Of a stretch of 50,158 nucleotides of DNA, positions 31,932 to 39,990 are shown piece by piece. Source of the DNA: CAZXSK01 sp964642855 (GTDB lineage Bacteria > Planctomycetota > Phycisphaerae > SM23-33); NCBI GenBank assembly GCA_964642855.1, contig CAZXSK010000025.1, positions 1-50,158 of the forward strand, in the 5' to 3' direction. Each line of letters begins with the position of its first letter. Within the stretch, counting starts at the first letter, position 1. The notes beneath the pieces were generated by a model. The model ran no database searches. It worked only from the letters and a program-made list of their open reading frames with translations, and was not told where the DNA came from. The position numbers and the translations under genes were made by a program.

Positions 31932-33238
31932 TTTTCCACCCGCACGTACTTGTTGTTCAGCAGTGTCAGAACCAGGATCAGGAAGAACAGCAGCAGCCCG
32001 ATCGCACAGCCGTAGCCGGCTTCGAGGTCGGCGAACGCCTTGCGGAACATGTACAGCCCGGGCAGCATGACCGCCCCGCCGGGCCCGCCCGTGTCGCCGA
32101 AGATGATGAACACCAGCCCCCAGCCTTTCAGCGTGCCGATGATCATCAGCACGAGATTCAGCCTCACCTGTGTGGTAATCAGGGGCAGCTCGATGTTCCA
32201 GAACTTCCGCAACGTGCCGCAGCCGTCGATATCGGCGGCCTCGTAGACGCTCTGGTCGATGTTGCCCAACCCCGCGAGGTAGAGCAGCACGCTGACGACC
32301 CCCACCCACGGGAAGCCCCAGAAGATCATGGCGGGCAGGGCGAGATTCTCATCGCCCAGCCAGGCGGGGGATCCGTACTGGAAGGAGTCGGTCTGTTCGG
32401 TCCAGGTCAGCGTGGTGAGCACCAGGATGAAGCTGACGCCGATCAGCGTCCCGCCGATCCATTTGATGATTGTCGGTCCGTCCAGAGGCCAGCGATTGCG
32501 GATGAGCTCCGCCGCCCCGGCCGACGCGAGGATGATCACCCCAAGCCGGATCATGCCGTTGGTGTCCCCGGGCCCGCCGAAGAGCATGATCGCCGAGGGC
32601 AGCAGGACCAGCCACCACAGCCAGCCCCGTTTGAGGCCCTTGAGACCTCCCAGGAAGCTCAGGAAGATGATCCCCGTCATGCCGGTGGCGAATACCCCGC
32701 CCATCCAGGTGACCGGAGACCAGTCGTGGTTGACATACGGCGTGAGGTACTCAGCCAGGAGGGGCATGTTCACGTCGAGCCATTGGAGCACGCCCATCAT
32801 CCCGGTGAAGTTCAGAACGGCGTTGAGCACGCCGAAATTGGGGTCGTAAAAGAACTTCCAGATCAGCAGCCAGACCAGCCCCGGGATGATCATCGGGATC
32901 ACGAACAGCACGCGGTAGAGGTACCTGGCGCGTTCGGAGATCATGCGGTGAATCATCACCGCGGTGATGATCGACGGGACCATTTTGAAGAAGTTCGAGA
33001 CGATGAAGATCATCACGATCCCGAACGCCTTGCCGAGTGTCTCGTCCTGGAAGGCCCGCCTGAAATTCTCCAGCCCCGTGTACTGCGAGATGTCGTCGCC
33101 GTTCCAGGTGTAGAAGGCATGCTTCATCGCGCTGATGGCCGGGTAGTAACTGAATGTCGCAACGAACAGAACGGCAGGCAGCAGGAGGAAGTAAATCCGC
33201 CAGTGATGCCTGACCTGACGAAGGGTGATGATCTTCAT
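31928..33238 (-). CDS. ABC sugar permease, MalF-like, with inserted membrane region
   Basis: 436-aa permease, well above the usual ~290-310 aa. Residues 1-148 are standard (first TM 15-35, then FKMVPSIITAVMIHRMI, FVIPMIIPGLVWLLIWKFFYDP). Residues 289-436 are also standard (WLGDENLALPAMIFWGFPWVGV, EAADIDGCGTLRKFWNIELPL). Between them, about 150-288, lie roughly 140 extra residues with four hydrophobic stretches (about 178-198, 205-221, 228-246, 258-280). The frame is unbroken and composition unchanged. The insertion falls between the FGVLN and WLGD blocks, which are close together in ordinary family members. The start overlaps the binding-protein stop (TAATG). Transporter role is firm; the effect of the insert is unknown. 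Confidence 0.9.
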   Translation of the reverse strand: MKIITLRQVRHHWRIYFLLLPAVLFVATFSYYPAISAMKHAFYTWNGDDISQYTGLENFRRAFQDETLGKAFGIVMIFIVSNFFKMVPSIITAVMIHRMISERARYLYRVLFVIPMIIPGLVWLLIWKFFYDPNFGVLNAVLNFTGMMGVLQWLDVNMPLLAEYLTPYVNHDWSPVTWMGGVFATGMTGIIFLSFLGGLKGLKRGWLWWLVLLPSAIMLFGGPGDTNGMIRLGVIILASAGAAELIRNRWPLDGPTIIKWIGGTLIGVSFILVLTTLTWTEQTDSFQYGSPAWLGDENLALPAMIFWGFPWVGVVSVLLYLAGLGNIDQSVYEAADIDGCGTLRKFWNIELPLITTQVRLNLVLMIIGTLKGWGLVFIIFGDTGGPGGAVMLPGLYMFRKAFADLEAGYGCAIGLLLFFLILVLTLLNNKYVRVEK

Positions 33239-35154
33239 TACTCCGAAGCCTCCTTGCCGGTGGCCTTGGCGATCTTGTCGAGCTTCTCTCCGGTTTGCGC
33301 CCAGTCGGAAACCCGCTTGGACTGCTTGAACAGGAGCGTCTTGAGGTTCCGCTCGACGTCGCCCTGCATCGGGCGGCCGTTTGTGTCGTCCATGCCCATT
33401 CGCATCGCCCGGGCGCGGATCTGTGCGATGGCGCCCTCGTTGTTGGCGATGGAGTTGTAGTTGGTCTTGTGGGCCCGCTGCATGTCGGCCAGCCCCTTCT
33501 GGTGGAACGTCCTGCTGTAGTCCTCGATGAACTGGCGGTAATTCTCGTCTCGCCACATCTGGACATACCGCGTGTAAGTCAGCTTCGAGGGGTCGCCATC
33601 GAGTTCGTCTTCCAGGACTTGCAGGACCTTGCGGGGCAGGTAGTTCCTGGCGCTCTCGGTATTCCCCTTAGCCTGTTCCTCGGCAAAGCTGCGATATCCG
33701 TCGACGTCGCTTTCCAGTCGCTGCATCACGCGCTGATATTCCTGCGGAGACGGATCGGTCTTGCTCATGTAGCTGGCGTACCCGTTGAGGTAGGCCAAAC
33801 GCGTGTCGTTGCCCACCTCCATCTTGTAGACCTCATAGACGCCCTCAACCTGGGGCTCGAACGCTTTGAGAATCCGGTCGGGCTTGGCGCCCTTGATCGC
33901 CGGGAACCAGCGAAGATCCTGATTCATGCGCTCGTTGATTCGCTTGGAGGTCATGAAGTGCATGAAATCGATGGCGGCTTCCTTGTTTCGTGACGCCTTG
34001 GTCAGTCCCATGCCGAATCCGCTGCGGGCATCGGCTTCGCTGACGCGGTAACGGATGTAGTCGCCGTACCTGGGATTGTCCGGGGCTGCGGTGGGAAAGT
34101 CGAAGACGGTGATCTCGAAGTCGCCTTTGACCTGTTCCCAGAGGGTTCCCGCCTCCCAACTGCCCGTTGCGATCATCGCTGCGTTGGATTGAGCGAACAG
34201 GAAGACCGCCTGCTCGCGCTTGGCAGCCATGAACCCCCTCTGAAAGTGTCTGCTGATCTCGTACAGCACTCCGTGACCCGCCCGGATGTGCGGATCCTCG
34301 GTCATGTCGAAGTCGCCGACGAGGATGGCCTCCAGCCTCTCGGTCTCGCTGACCGTGCCGTTAAGGTCGTCGTCGAGTTTCTCGCGCAGGCCCCAGGTAG
34401 CCATCTTCCAGTACCGATCCCGAAAGATATTGGCGATGTAGTCGCTGCCTGCGATGGGGATGACATCCTTCTGGGTGTCCCTGCTGTACTTCTCGATCCG
34501 TTCGCACATGGCCAGGAACTCGCCGAGCGTCCGGGGGGCCTCGGCCGAGCCGGACGCCTTTTCCAGCAGGTCCTTGTTGGCGTAGATCCGGATCGTGAAC
34601 AGGGACATCGGGATGCCGTAGATCGCCTGGAGTTCCTCGATCCAGCCTCCCATCATGTTGTCGCGGTAGGTGTCCCGCCAGGCGACGCCTTCGTGTTCGG
34701 TGCCCTCGTTGTACGGATTGGGCTCGTCGATGTAGGTCGCGAGGGGCACGAAATAGCGGTTGATCAGCGTCTGCCACTTCCAAGGCTTGATTTCGATCAA
34801 ATCCGGCGCCTCGTTGCCGATCAGGCGGGTCTTGACCCACTGCTCGTAGCCCCGCTCGGGCACCTCGATCTGCTGGACGACCACGTCGGGGTGCAACTCC
34901 ATGTACTCGCGGCAGTACTTGTTGATCGTGTCGACGGTCGTGCCTTCCAGCTGCCAGTGGGCGAAGGTAACCACGGTCTTGTCGTCGCCGAAGGTCGTGC
35001 CCGGGGCGAAGAACGAGTAGTAGCCCACGTGGGCGACCGACCAGGACAGGGCGGCTGTCAGCACCACCAGGCCGATGGCGTTGGAGACCTTTCGGCGTTT
35101 CTCTTTCCGCAACTCGAGTTCGTTTCGTTTGGCTTCTGCGTCAGGAGTCGCCAT
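33238..35154 (-). CDS. membrane-anchored extracellular solute-binding protein
   Basis: 638-aa sugar-type (family 1) solute-binding protein, much longer than the typical 420-450 aa. A charged cytoplasmic N-terminus (about 22 residues) is followed by one hydrophobic segment (25-43) without an evident cleavage site or lipobox, so it is probably tethered to the membrane. Binding-protein blocks: FAHWQLEGTTVDTINKY, APDLIEIKPWKWQTLI, YGIPMSLFTIRIYANKDLLEKA, AMIATGSWEAG, SGFGMGLTKASRNKEAAIDFMHFMTS. After about residue 450, a ~180-residue helical, charged tail continues, not seen in standard members. Its start overlaps the upstream TPR gene by 14 bases and its stop overlaps the permease start. Confidence 0.88.
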   Translation of the reverse strand: MATPDAEAKRNELELRKEKRRKVSNAIGLVVLTAALSWSVAHVGYYSFFAPGTTFGDDKTVVTFAHWQLEGTTVDTINKYCREYMELHPDVVVQQIEVPERGYEQWVKTRLIGNEAPDLIEIKPWKWQTLINRYFVPLATYIDEPNPYNEGTEHEGVAWRDTYRDNMMGGWIEELQAIYGIPMSLFTIRIYANKDLLEKASGSAEAPRTLGEFLAMCERIEKYSRDTQKDVIPIAGSDYIANIFRDRYWKMATWGLREKLDDDLNGTVSETERLEAILVGDFDMTEDPHIRAGHGVLYEISRHFQRGFMAAKREQAVFLFAQSNAAMIATGSWEAGTLWEQVKGDFEITVFDFPTAAPDNPRYGDYIRYRVSEADARSGFGMGLTKASRNKEAAIDFMHFMTSKRINERMNQDLRWFPAIKGAKPDRILKAFEPQVEGVYEVYKMEVGNDTRLAYLNGYASYMSKTDPSPQEYQRVMQRLESDVDGYRSFAEEQAKGNTESARNYLPRKVLQVLEDELDGDPSKLTYTRYVQMWRDENYRQFIEDYSRTFHQKGLADMQRAHKTNYNSIANNEGAIAQIRARAMRMGMDDTNGRPMQGDVERNLKTLLFKQSKRVSDWAQTGEKLDKIAKATGKEASE

Positions 35155-36103
35155 GGCTGTCCTCCTGGATCTTCTTGCGGAGTCGCTGGATGGATTCTTT
35201 CGCGATGTAGTACTTGTTGGTCGTGACGATTTCCTCGACGATCACGCGGTACCACTCGATGGCCAGCTCGTAGTCCTTGAGCTTGCGTTCGGCGACCTGG
35301 GCGATCATGAACGCTGCCCCCGACCGTTCGGTCTTGCTGGGAATTCCCGCCTCGTAGGACGCGATACGGTACTTGACGAATTCCTTCCAGTTCTCCTGCC
35401 TGTGGTGGTAAGCAGCGAGGTGCATGTACATGATCGCTGCGCAGAAATTCTGGGGATACTTCGCGACGTATTTCCGCAGGATCTCCGCTCCCTTGTCGTG
35501 GGAGTTGGGGTCCTTGATGTCCGCGAGGTAGCTCACCGCCAGCCACAGCGCCGACTCGTGGGCGAGCGTGTGTCCGGGGTAATCCTTCAGGATCTGGTTG
35601 TAGAGCTTCCGGGCCTGGCCGAGATCCTGGTTGTCGCGGTCGGGGGGCATATCGGCGATGCGTGCCATCGCCATCATCGCATGGGGTGTGACGCGCGTCT
35701 TGCCGAACCGGTCGATAATGCTGTTGTACTGCTCGCGGGCTTCGTCGAGGTCACGCTCGCCGGTTTCGTACTGGGCAAGCTGCCCCAGGCCGAAGATCGC
35801 CTCCGCCTGGTCGTTGGGGTCGGCGGCGCTGTCGTCGCGGACCTGCCCGAAGAGTTCTCTGCTCCTGCCCCAGTTGGATAGATCCATCGCCCGCCAGGCG
35901 TCTTCGAGCTTCCGGCGGTGCTGAGAGGGTAGGGGCTTGAGTTCCCGCGAGACGGCCGCACTGTTCGGATCGTTCGGGTCGACCTGTTGCGCCGCTGCGA
36001 CGGGGCAGATTGCGGTAAGTTGCGCTGTGGCAAATGCCGTCATCAGGATCGGCAGCGAGAGAACGCAAGGCCGGGGTGGTCGGGCAATGCTTGGTGGCGA
36101 CAT
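35141..36103 (-). CDS. exported TPR-repeat protein, first gene of the importer operon
   Basis: 320-aa protein with a signal peptide (cleavage probably near VAAAQQ, residues 35-40) and several tetratricopeptide-like helix pairs (DLSNWGRSRELFGQVRDD, AEAIFGLGQLAQYETGE, DLDEAREQYNSIIDRFG, DLGQARKLYNQILKDYPGH, GAEILRKYVAKYPQN, ELAIEWYRVIVEEIV). Probably a periplasmic or envelope protein-interaction scaffold. AAGGA lies 7 bases before the ATG. Its 3' end overlaps the binding-protein start by 14 bases, so production is coupled; I infer it may assemble with the anchored binding protein. Confidence 0.85.
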   Translation of the reverse strand: MSPPSIARPPRPCVLSLPILMTAFATAQLTAICPVAAAQQVDPNDPNSAAVSRELKPLPSQHRRKLEDAWRAMDLSNWGRSRELFGQVRDDSAADPNDQAEAIFGLGQLAQYETGERDLDEAREQYNSIIDRFGKTRVTPHAMMAMARIADMPPDRDNQDLGQARKLYNQILKDYPGHTLAHESALWLAVSYLADIKDPNSHDKGAEILRKYVAKYPQNFCAAIMYMHLAAYHHRQENWKEFVKYRIASYEAGIPSKTERSGAAFMIAQVAERKLKDYELAIEWYRVIVEEIVTTNKYYIAKESIQRLRKKIQEDSHGDS

Positions 36104-36233
36104 TGGTATCCTTGTAGTTTTTCAGACGCATCTGGACGCCGCCGGACGGGCTGGCCAGTCCGTTCCCGTTCACTCCGGGCGTCTGCAGCGTTGGAACACC
36201 CCTCCGATGCGTGGAGGTTGCTCGGAAACGGTG
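36104..36233 (-). promoter_or_regulatory. structured leader of the importer operon
   Basis: 130 bases between the promoter and the first ATG. An outer inverted pair GACGCC / GGCGTC encloses inner complementary pieces including the palindrome CTGGCCAG (about 36130-36185). The leader could fold, but I recognise no riboswitch class. Confidence 0.3.
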
Positions 36234-36261
36234 ATTATATGCGTTCTGCGAAGCGCAGCAA
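36234..36261 (-). promoter_or_regulatory. promoter of the ABC importer operon
   Basis: On the minus strand TTGCTG (36261-36256) and a perfect TATAAT (36239-36234) are separated by 16 bases. The -10 box includes the TAA stop of the preceding phosphoesterase gene, so the promoter is embedded in its 3' end. Confidence 0.55.
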
Positions 36262-37362
36262 CCGTTTTCCCCGCTTCAGGGGTTTCGACAGCCAGGCTGG
36301 CAGGCGGAGGCCGCCCGCCGCGCCGGATTTGTTCCGACCGATGGCAATCGCGCGGGCGAGCGACACCCACGACGCGCCGGCGGCGAGCAGGACGATGCCC
36401 ACCCCCGCAGCTATCATCCATGGCGAGGCGGTCATCGGCGACCAGACATCGGTCGCAGCCATTCGTTCGATCTGACGCCAGACACTCACCCTACCTTCAA
36501 TCCGGACGATTTCCTGACGCATCTCACCGTCGACGACGCTGACGTGCACGAAATGGTGGAAGTCGCCGTGGGGTCCCCGCAGCCTGCCGCCCCCGCCACC
36601 GGTAACCACAAAGGTGGTCCCTTCACGCTCGCACCGGAAGTAGCCGTGACAGTCCCCCGTGAACACCAGGTCCACGCCATATCGCCGACAAAGCTGGAAG
36701 AACTTCCGAGGCCGGTAGACGCCCCCCCCATAGGTGAAGCCGGGCAGATCCTTCGGCGGGGCGTGCATGAACACCGTGATGTTCCTGCTACGGCCGACCT
36801 CCGTGCGAAGCAGGCCATGCAAGTACCGCAGATACGCGTCGGGTGGGTCCGTGCCCGGCGTATCGTCCAGAAAGATGTACAGGTCGTTGCCCACGCGAAC
36901 GTGGAACTGCGACCGGCCGTAGCGACGGACAAAATCCGCTTCGCGGAATTCCGCACGGGGGTGGTAGTCGTGGTCGCCGGGAATCACCAGCACCGGGAAG
37001 GGCAGGTTCTGCATCGCCATGCGATGGACGAAGAGGTCGTGGCTGGCGGTGGTGGGTTCGTCGGCGAAGTCTCCGACGATGACCAGGAAGTCGGGCTCGC
37101 GCTGCCGGGCCAGGACGAGCAGCTCCTCGAACTTGGCTGAATAAAGGTGCGTGTCGCCGATGACCACGAAGGACAGGTCGTTGGCGTCCCGCCTGGAAAT
37201 GCGGCTTCGGTTCGCCTCGGTGTTGCCCAGCCACGCAGGATGGTCCGGCGAGGCGGTCGTCAGGCCCGCGTAGACCGAGATCCCCGCGACCAGCAGGGTG
37301 AGGACCCCGGCCCCGAAGCCGATCCGCCAGAAGGCCAGTTTGAGCTCTCGTCGGAGTTGCAT
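36235..37362 (-). CDS. membrane metallophosphoesterase
   Basis: 375-aa calcineurin-type phosphoesterase with an N-terminal membrane segment (about 12-33) and a C-terminal one (about 322-345), so the catalytic domain probably lies outside the membrane. Motifs: VVIGDTHLYS, FLVIVGDFAD, VIPGDHDYH (Asp where Asn is usual in GNHD), VFMHAPPKD and VFTGDCHGYFRC (Cys where GHxH is usual). The two changed ligand positions suggest a divergent metal site. The basic tail ends RGKRLLRFAERI. I chose ATG 37362; another in-frame ATG lies 48 bases upstream (37410), and neither has a clear ribosome site. Substrate unknown. Confidence 0.8.
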   Translation of the reverse strand: MQLRRELKLAFWRIGFGAGVLTLLVAGISVYAGLTTASPDHPAWLGNTEANRSRISRRDANDLSFVVIGDTHLYSAKFEELLVLARQREPDFLVIVGDFADEPTTASHDLFVHRMAMQNLPFPVLVIPGDHDYHPRAEFREADFVRRYGRSQFHVRVGNDLYIFLDDTPGTDPPDAYLRYLHGLLRTEVGRSRNITVFMHAPPKDLPGFTYGGGVYRPRKFFQLCRRYGVDLVFTGDCHGYFRCEREGTTFVVTGGGGGRLRGPHGDFHHFVHVSVVDGEMRQEIVRIEGRVSVWRQIERMAATDVWSPMTASPWMIAAGVGIVLLAAGASWVSLARAIAIGRNKSGAAGGLRLPAWLSKPLKRGKRLLRFAERI

Positions 37363-37500
37363 GCTTGTCTGGAGGGTTCCGGAAGGGTGGTCTGTACGTG
37401 ACGCCACCATAGCAGGTCGACCTCGCTGGAGCAATACTGGCAGCCGCTGCACGCCAGAGGGTATACTTCCCTGCACGCCGCTGCAACGGAAGGCAGACAG

Positions 37501-38031
37501 ATGAGCGAAACGCCGGACATTCGCCTGATCGAGCCCCAGACGGGCTGGGGCGACGAACTGGCCGCGTACATGGACGAGATGATCCGCACCGGGCGTACGT
37601 GGATGGCCGACGCTGTCAAACTGGTTCGCCGCGACTACCCCGCTTACCTGCAGCGAATCCGAGACGAGTCACCAGACCGGGATCTGCCTCCCATGCGGGC
37701 GCCGCAGCGACATTACTGGCTGGTGCACGGCGGCCGGATTCTCGGCACGGCCAGGCTGCGACATCCCCTCGACGACAAGCTCCGCCAGGAAGGCGGGAAC
37801 ATCGGTTACGACGTCAGGCCGTCCGAACGCGGCAAGGGGCATGCCACGCGTCTCCTGGAGTTACTGCTGGACCGTGCCCGCGGGCAGGGGCTCCGGAGCG
37901 TGCTGCTGACGTGCAACAAGCAGAATTTCGCGTCGCGACGAGTGATTGAGAAGAACCGCGGCGTGCTCGTCGGGGAGGACGTCTCGGACGAGACGGGCAA
38001 GGAAATCCTGCGATACCGAATCGAACTGTGA
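37501..38031 (+). CDS. GNAT family N-acetyltransferase
   Basis: 176-aa acetyl-CoA-dependent transferase. The acetyl-CoA-binding motif A reads IGYDVRPSERGKGHATRLLELLLDRA, with pyrophosphate loop RGKGHA. It is followed by SVLLTCNKQNFASRRVIEKNRG, the motif B region. GGAAGG precedes the ATG; TATACT (37462-37467) could be its -10 box, but the -35 region is poor. The substrate is not predictable. It converges on the minus-strand gene at 38042 with a 10-base gap. Confidence 0.9.
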   Translation: MSETPDIRLIEPQTGWGDELAAYMDEMIRTGRTWMADAVKLVRRDYPAYLQRIRDESPDRDLPPMRAPQRHYWLVHGGRILGTARLRHPLDDKLRQEGGNIGYDVRPSERGKGHATRLLELLLDRARGQGLRSVLLTCNKQNFASRRVIEKNRGVLVGEDVSDETGKEILRYRIEL

Positions 38032-38041
38032 GCGCCCGCGT

Positions 38042-38452
38042 TCAGCGGTCCCGGCGGGCGTCGCGGAGTGCCCCCTCGACAGCCTTGAGCAGCCCGAGAC
38101 TCTCCTCCCGGGCCCCTTCGACGGGCTCCACGTCGATCTTCTGCTGTTCGATGACGCGCTGGAGCACGGCCTCTGCTCTCCCGGCTTGGGGCGTCTGCGG
38201 CATGGAAAGCGGGACGATTTCGCTGATCGCTCCATCTTTCAGCCGCACGATCACCCGGTACTCCTCACCCCCCGAGACATAGTGTCCCGGATATGAGCCA
38301 TCGGGCAGGTCGCCAAAAGCGACGTTCGAGATCTCCGGAACCGGCGTGCGGTGCAGGAGTTCGCTGGAGATGAAGAACACCGCAATCGCAGCTGCCAGGG
38401 CAGCCGAGACGATCACCAGATTCCTGCGGCCAGCTTTGCCCCGGTCGGTCAT
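38042..38452 (-). CDS. membrane-anchored FMN_bind-like protein
   Basis: 136-aa protein with one N-terminal membrane helix (12-30) and an extracytoplasmic domain resembling FMN_bind: LPDGSYPGHYVSGGEEYRVIVRLKDGAISEIVPLSMPQTP, then VIEQQKIDVEPVEGAREESLGLLKAVEGAL. In flavinylated members the corresponding segment is SGAT(x)(S/T), whose Thr carries FMN. Here it reads EGAREES, so covalent flavin attachment by ApbE is not expected at that position. Its start overlaps the VOC gene stop by ATGA. The family call is tentative. Confidence 0.6.
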   Translation of the reverse strand: MTDRGKAGRRNLVIVSAALAAAIAVFFISSELLHRTPVPEISNVAFGDLPDGSYPGHYVSGGEEYRVIVRLKDGAISEIVPLSMPQTPQAGRAEAVLQRVIEQQKIDVEPVEGAREESLGLLKAVEGALRDARRDR

Positions 38453-38922
38453 GCCCCCTCCGGTCGGTCGCCGGTGTTCTCGAGCAGTTCCAGCACCAGC
38501 TTGAGAGAATCCTCGGCGTCGACGTAGCCGTACCTGCCCCCCTCGTAGTCGCCGCGCTGGATGGTTCTCATTCCCTTGCCCTCCAGGTACGCCAGCACGC
38601 CGTCCATGCCTTCGATGGTAAAAGCGATGTGGTGCAGGCCCTCGCCATGGTTTTCCAGGTGGTCGGCCCAGGTGCTCGGCCCGCCGATGGGCTCGATCAA
38701 CTCCAGGTCGATCGGGCCCATGTGGAAGAATGCCAGCTTCGCGCGGGCGTCGGTGGTCTCGCCGCGATAGACGGTATGGGTTTCCTCCCGCGGGCCGGTC
38801 TCCGTGATTTCCGGCAGGTCCACCTGCAGGACATCCGCATAGGCGCGGGCTGTAGCCTCGATGTCGCGAACTACCAGAGCCACCTGGCAGATCACGTTGG
38901 TTCCCATGCCGCTGGAGGTCAT
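38449..38922 (-). CDS. VOC family protein (glyoxalase/methylmalonyl-CoA epimerase-like)
   Basis: 157-aa vicinal-oxygen-chelate protein with two beta-alpha-beta-beta-beta modules: CQVALVVRDIEATARAYADVL at the start and GLHHIAFTIEGMDGVLAYLEGKGM in the second half. FFHMGPIDLELIEPIGGPSTWADHL resembles methylmalonyl-CoA epimerase. Likely metal ligands are Gln in CQVAL, Glu in LELIEP, His in LHHIAF and Glu in LVLELLE. The start at 38922 has an AAGGAG site. It overlaps the downstream gene by 4 bases and follows the RNase Z-like gene by 29 bases. Confidence 0.85.
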   Translation of the reverse strand: MTSSGMGTNVICQVALVVRDIEATARAYADVLQVDLPEITETGPREETHTVYRGETTDARAKLAFFHMGPIDLELIEPIGGPSTWADHLENHGEGLHHIAFTIEGMDGVLAYLEGKGMRTIQRGDYEGGRYGYVDAEDSLKLVLELLENTGDRPEGA

Positions 38923-38951
38923 CTGCGCGTCTCCTTTCCCATGCTGATTCG

Positions 38952-39815
38952 TCAATCGTCCTCGATGTGCTGGCGACTCATGAGGAACGTCAGCCGGTCG
39001 AGCTGGTCCTGTCTGAGCGTTTTGCGGAGGATCTTCCGGGCCAGGCCCATGTTGGTCCTCCGGGTGGTGTGAACGATGATGAACTTCTCGCATCGCATGC
39101 CCTCGAGCACCTCGGGCAGATCCGAGACGTGAAGGTGCTTGCCCAGCCTCGCCCGTCGCTGATGGTCCTGATCGAAGAACGTACACTCGATCAGCAGGGC
39201 CTTGGCGTCGGCCACTTCGGGCAGATCGGCGTAGTTCGCGCGGGCGGTGTCCCCCAGATACGCCACCAACGGTACCTCCACCCGCCGGGTCACCTCCACG
39301 CCGTCCTGCTTGAGCTTGACAATCTCCGGACCCTCCAGGCCGAGATACTCGTCCTTGAGCTTGTGGCGGACGTCGATGACCGAGAACCCCAGCGACGCCG
39401 ACACGTGGCGGGTCGGGAACGCACGGGCGACCAGCCCGCGACGGATCTCGTAATCGTCTCCGGGCGCCATGCCCACGAAGCGGTGGGGGGGCAGGTTGCC
39501 TTCGACCCGGCCCCAGGCACGCATGAGGTCCTTCAGCGGCTCGACCAGCGCGTGGGGAACCAGGCAGGTCCCGCCTTCCATGCCCTGGAAATCTCGCTGG
39601 GCGAAGTAATACGCAATTCCCGCCATGTGGTCGGCATGCCCGTGGCTGAGCAGTACATGGTTGACCGTCAGTGCTTCGCGCGGGCACTTGCCGATGTCGA
39701 ACGTGCAGTCCAATTCGGGCGCGATGATGACGGTCTCCTCGCCGGCTACCGAGTAGCCTGCCAGCGTGAACTCGCCCACCGTCAGCTGCGAGAGTCTCTT
39801 GGGCCTGATCTTCAT
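38952..39815 (-). CDS. RNase Z-like metallo-beta-lactamase protein
   Basis: 287-aa metallo-beta-lactamase-fold protein. The zinc motif LSHGHADHMAG (His58, His60, Asp62, His63), a mid-protein His in PTRHVSASLGF, Asp in YLGDTARANY and a final His in IVHTTRRTN complete the family set. The order and spacing resemble short-form tRNase Z enzymes, which trim tRNA 3' trailers; the segment FDIGKCPREALTVNHVLLSHGHADH is close in style to plant-type TRZ1. It is first in a three-gene minus-strand set (with VOC and FMN_bind-like genes). Whether it processes tRNA is inferred. Confidence 0.82.
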   Translation of the reverse strand: MKIRPKRLSQLTVGEFTLAGYSVAGEETVIIAPELDCTFDIGKCPREALTVNHVLLSHGHADHMAGIAYYFAQRDFQGMEGGTCLVPHALVEPLKDLMRAWGRVEGNLPPHRFVGMAPGDDYEIRRGLVARAFPTRHVSASLGFSVIDVRHKLKDEYLGLEGPEIVKLKQDGVEVTRRVEVPLVAYLGDTARANYADLPEVADAKALLIECTFFDQDHQRRARLGKHLHVSDLPEVLEGMRCEKFIIVHTTRRTNMGLARKILRKTLRQDQLDRLTFLMSRQHIEDD

Positions 39816-39907
39816 CCGGGGTCCTTGCGGGGGTCAACGGGGCTGCGAATCAGGGCATCGTAGTTCCATGCGTCCGGCAGGTCAACCCGCGCCGGAATCG
39901 GCGCAAA

Positions 39908-39942
39908 AGAGAAGGTCGACCGTCCCTCCGGCGGCCGACCTT
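39908..39942 (-). terminator. probable intrinsic terminator of the coiled-coil protein gene
   Basis: AAGGTCG (39912-39918) pairs with CGACCTT (39936-39942) with further inner G-C pairs after one mismatch. On the minus strand the hairpin is followed by CTCTTTT. It lies about 50 bases past the stop at 39991. Confidence 0.5.
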
Positions 39943-39990
39943 GGGTTCCTGAGCGATCAGGCTGATTCTGCTATCGACCGCTCGGGGCGG

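Noticed and set aside
31931..33556. Upstream extensions of the ABC permease and ATPase frames
   Set aside because: They overlap the preceding genes extensively; the chosen starts give TAATG and ATGA junctions and normal N-termini.
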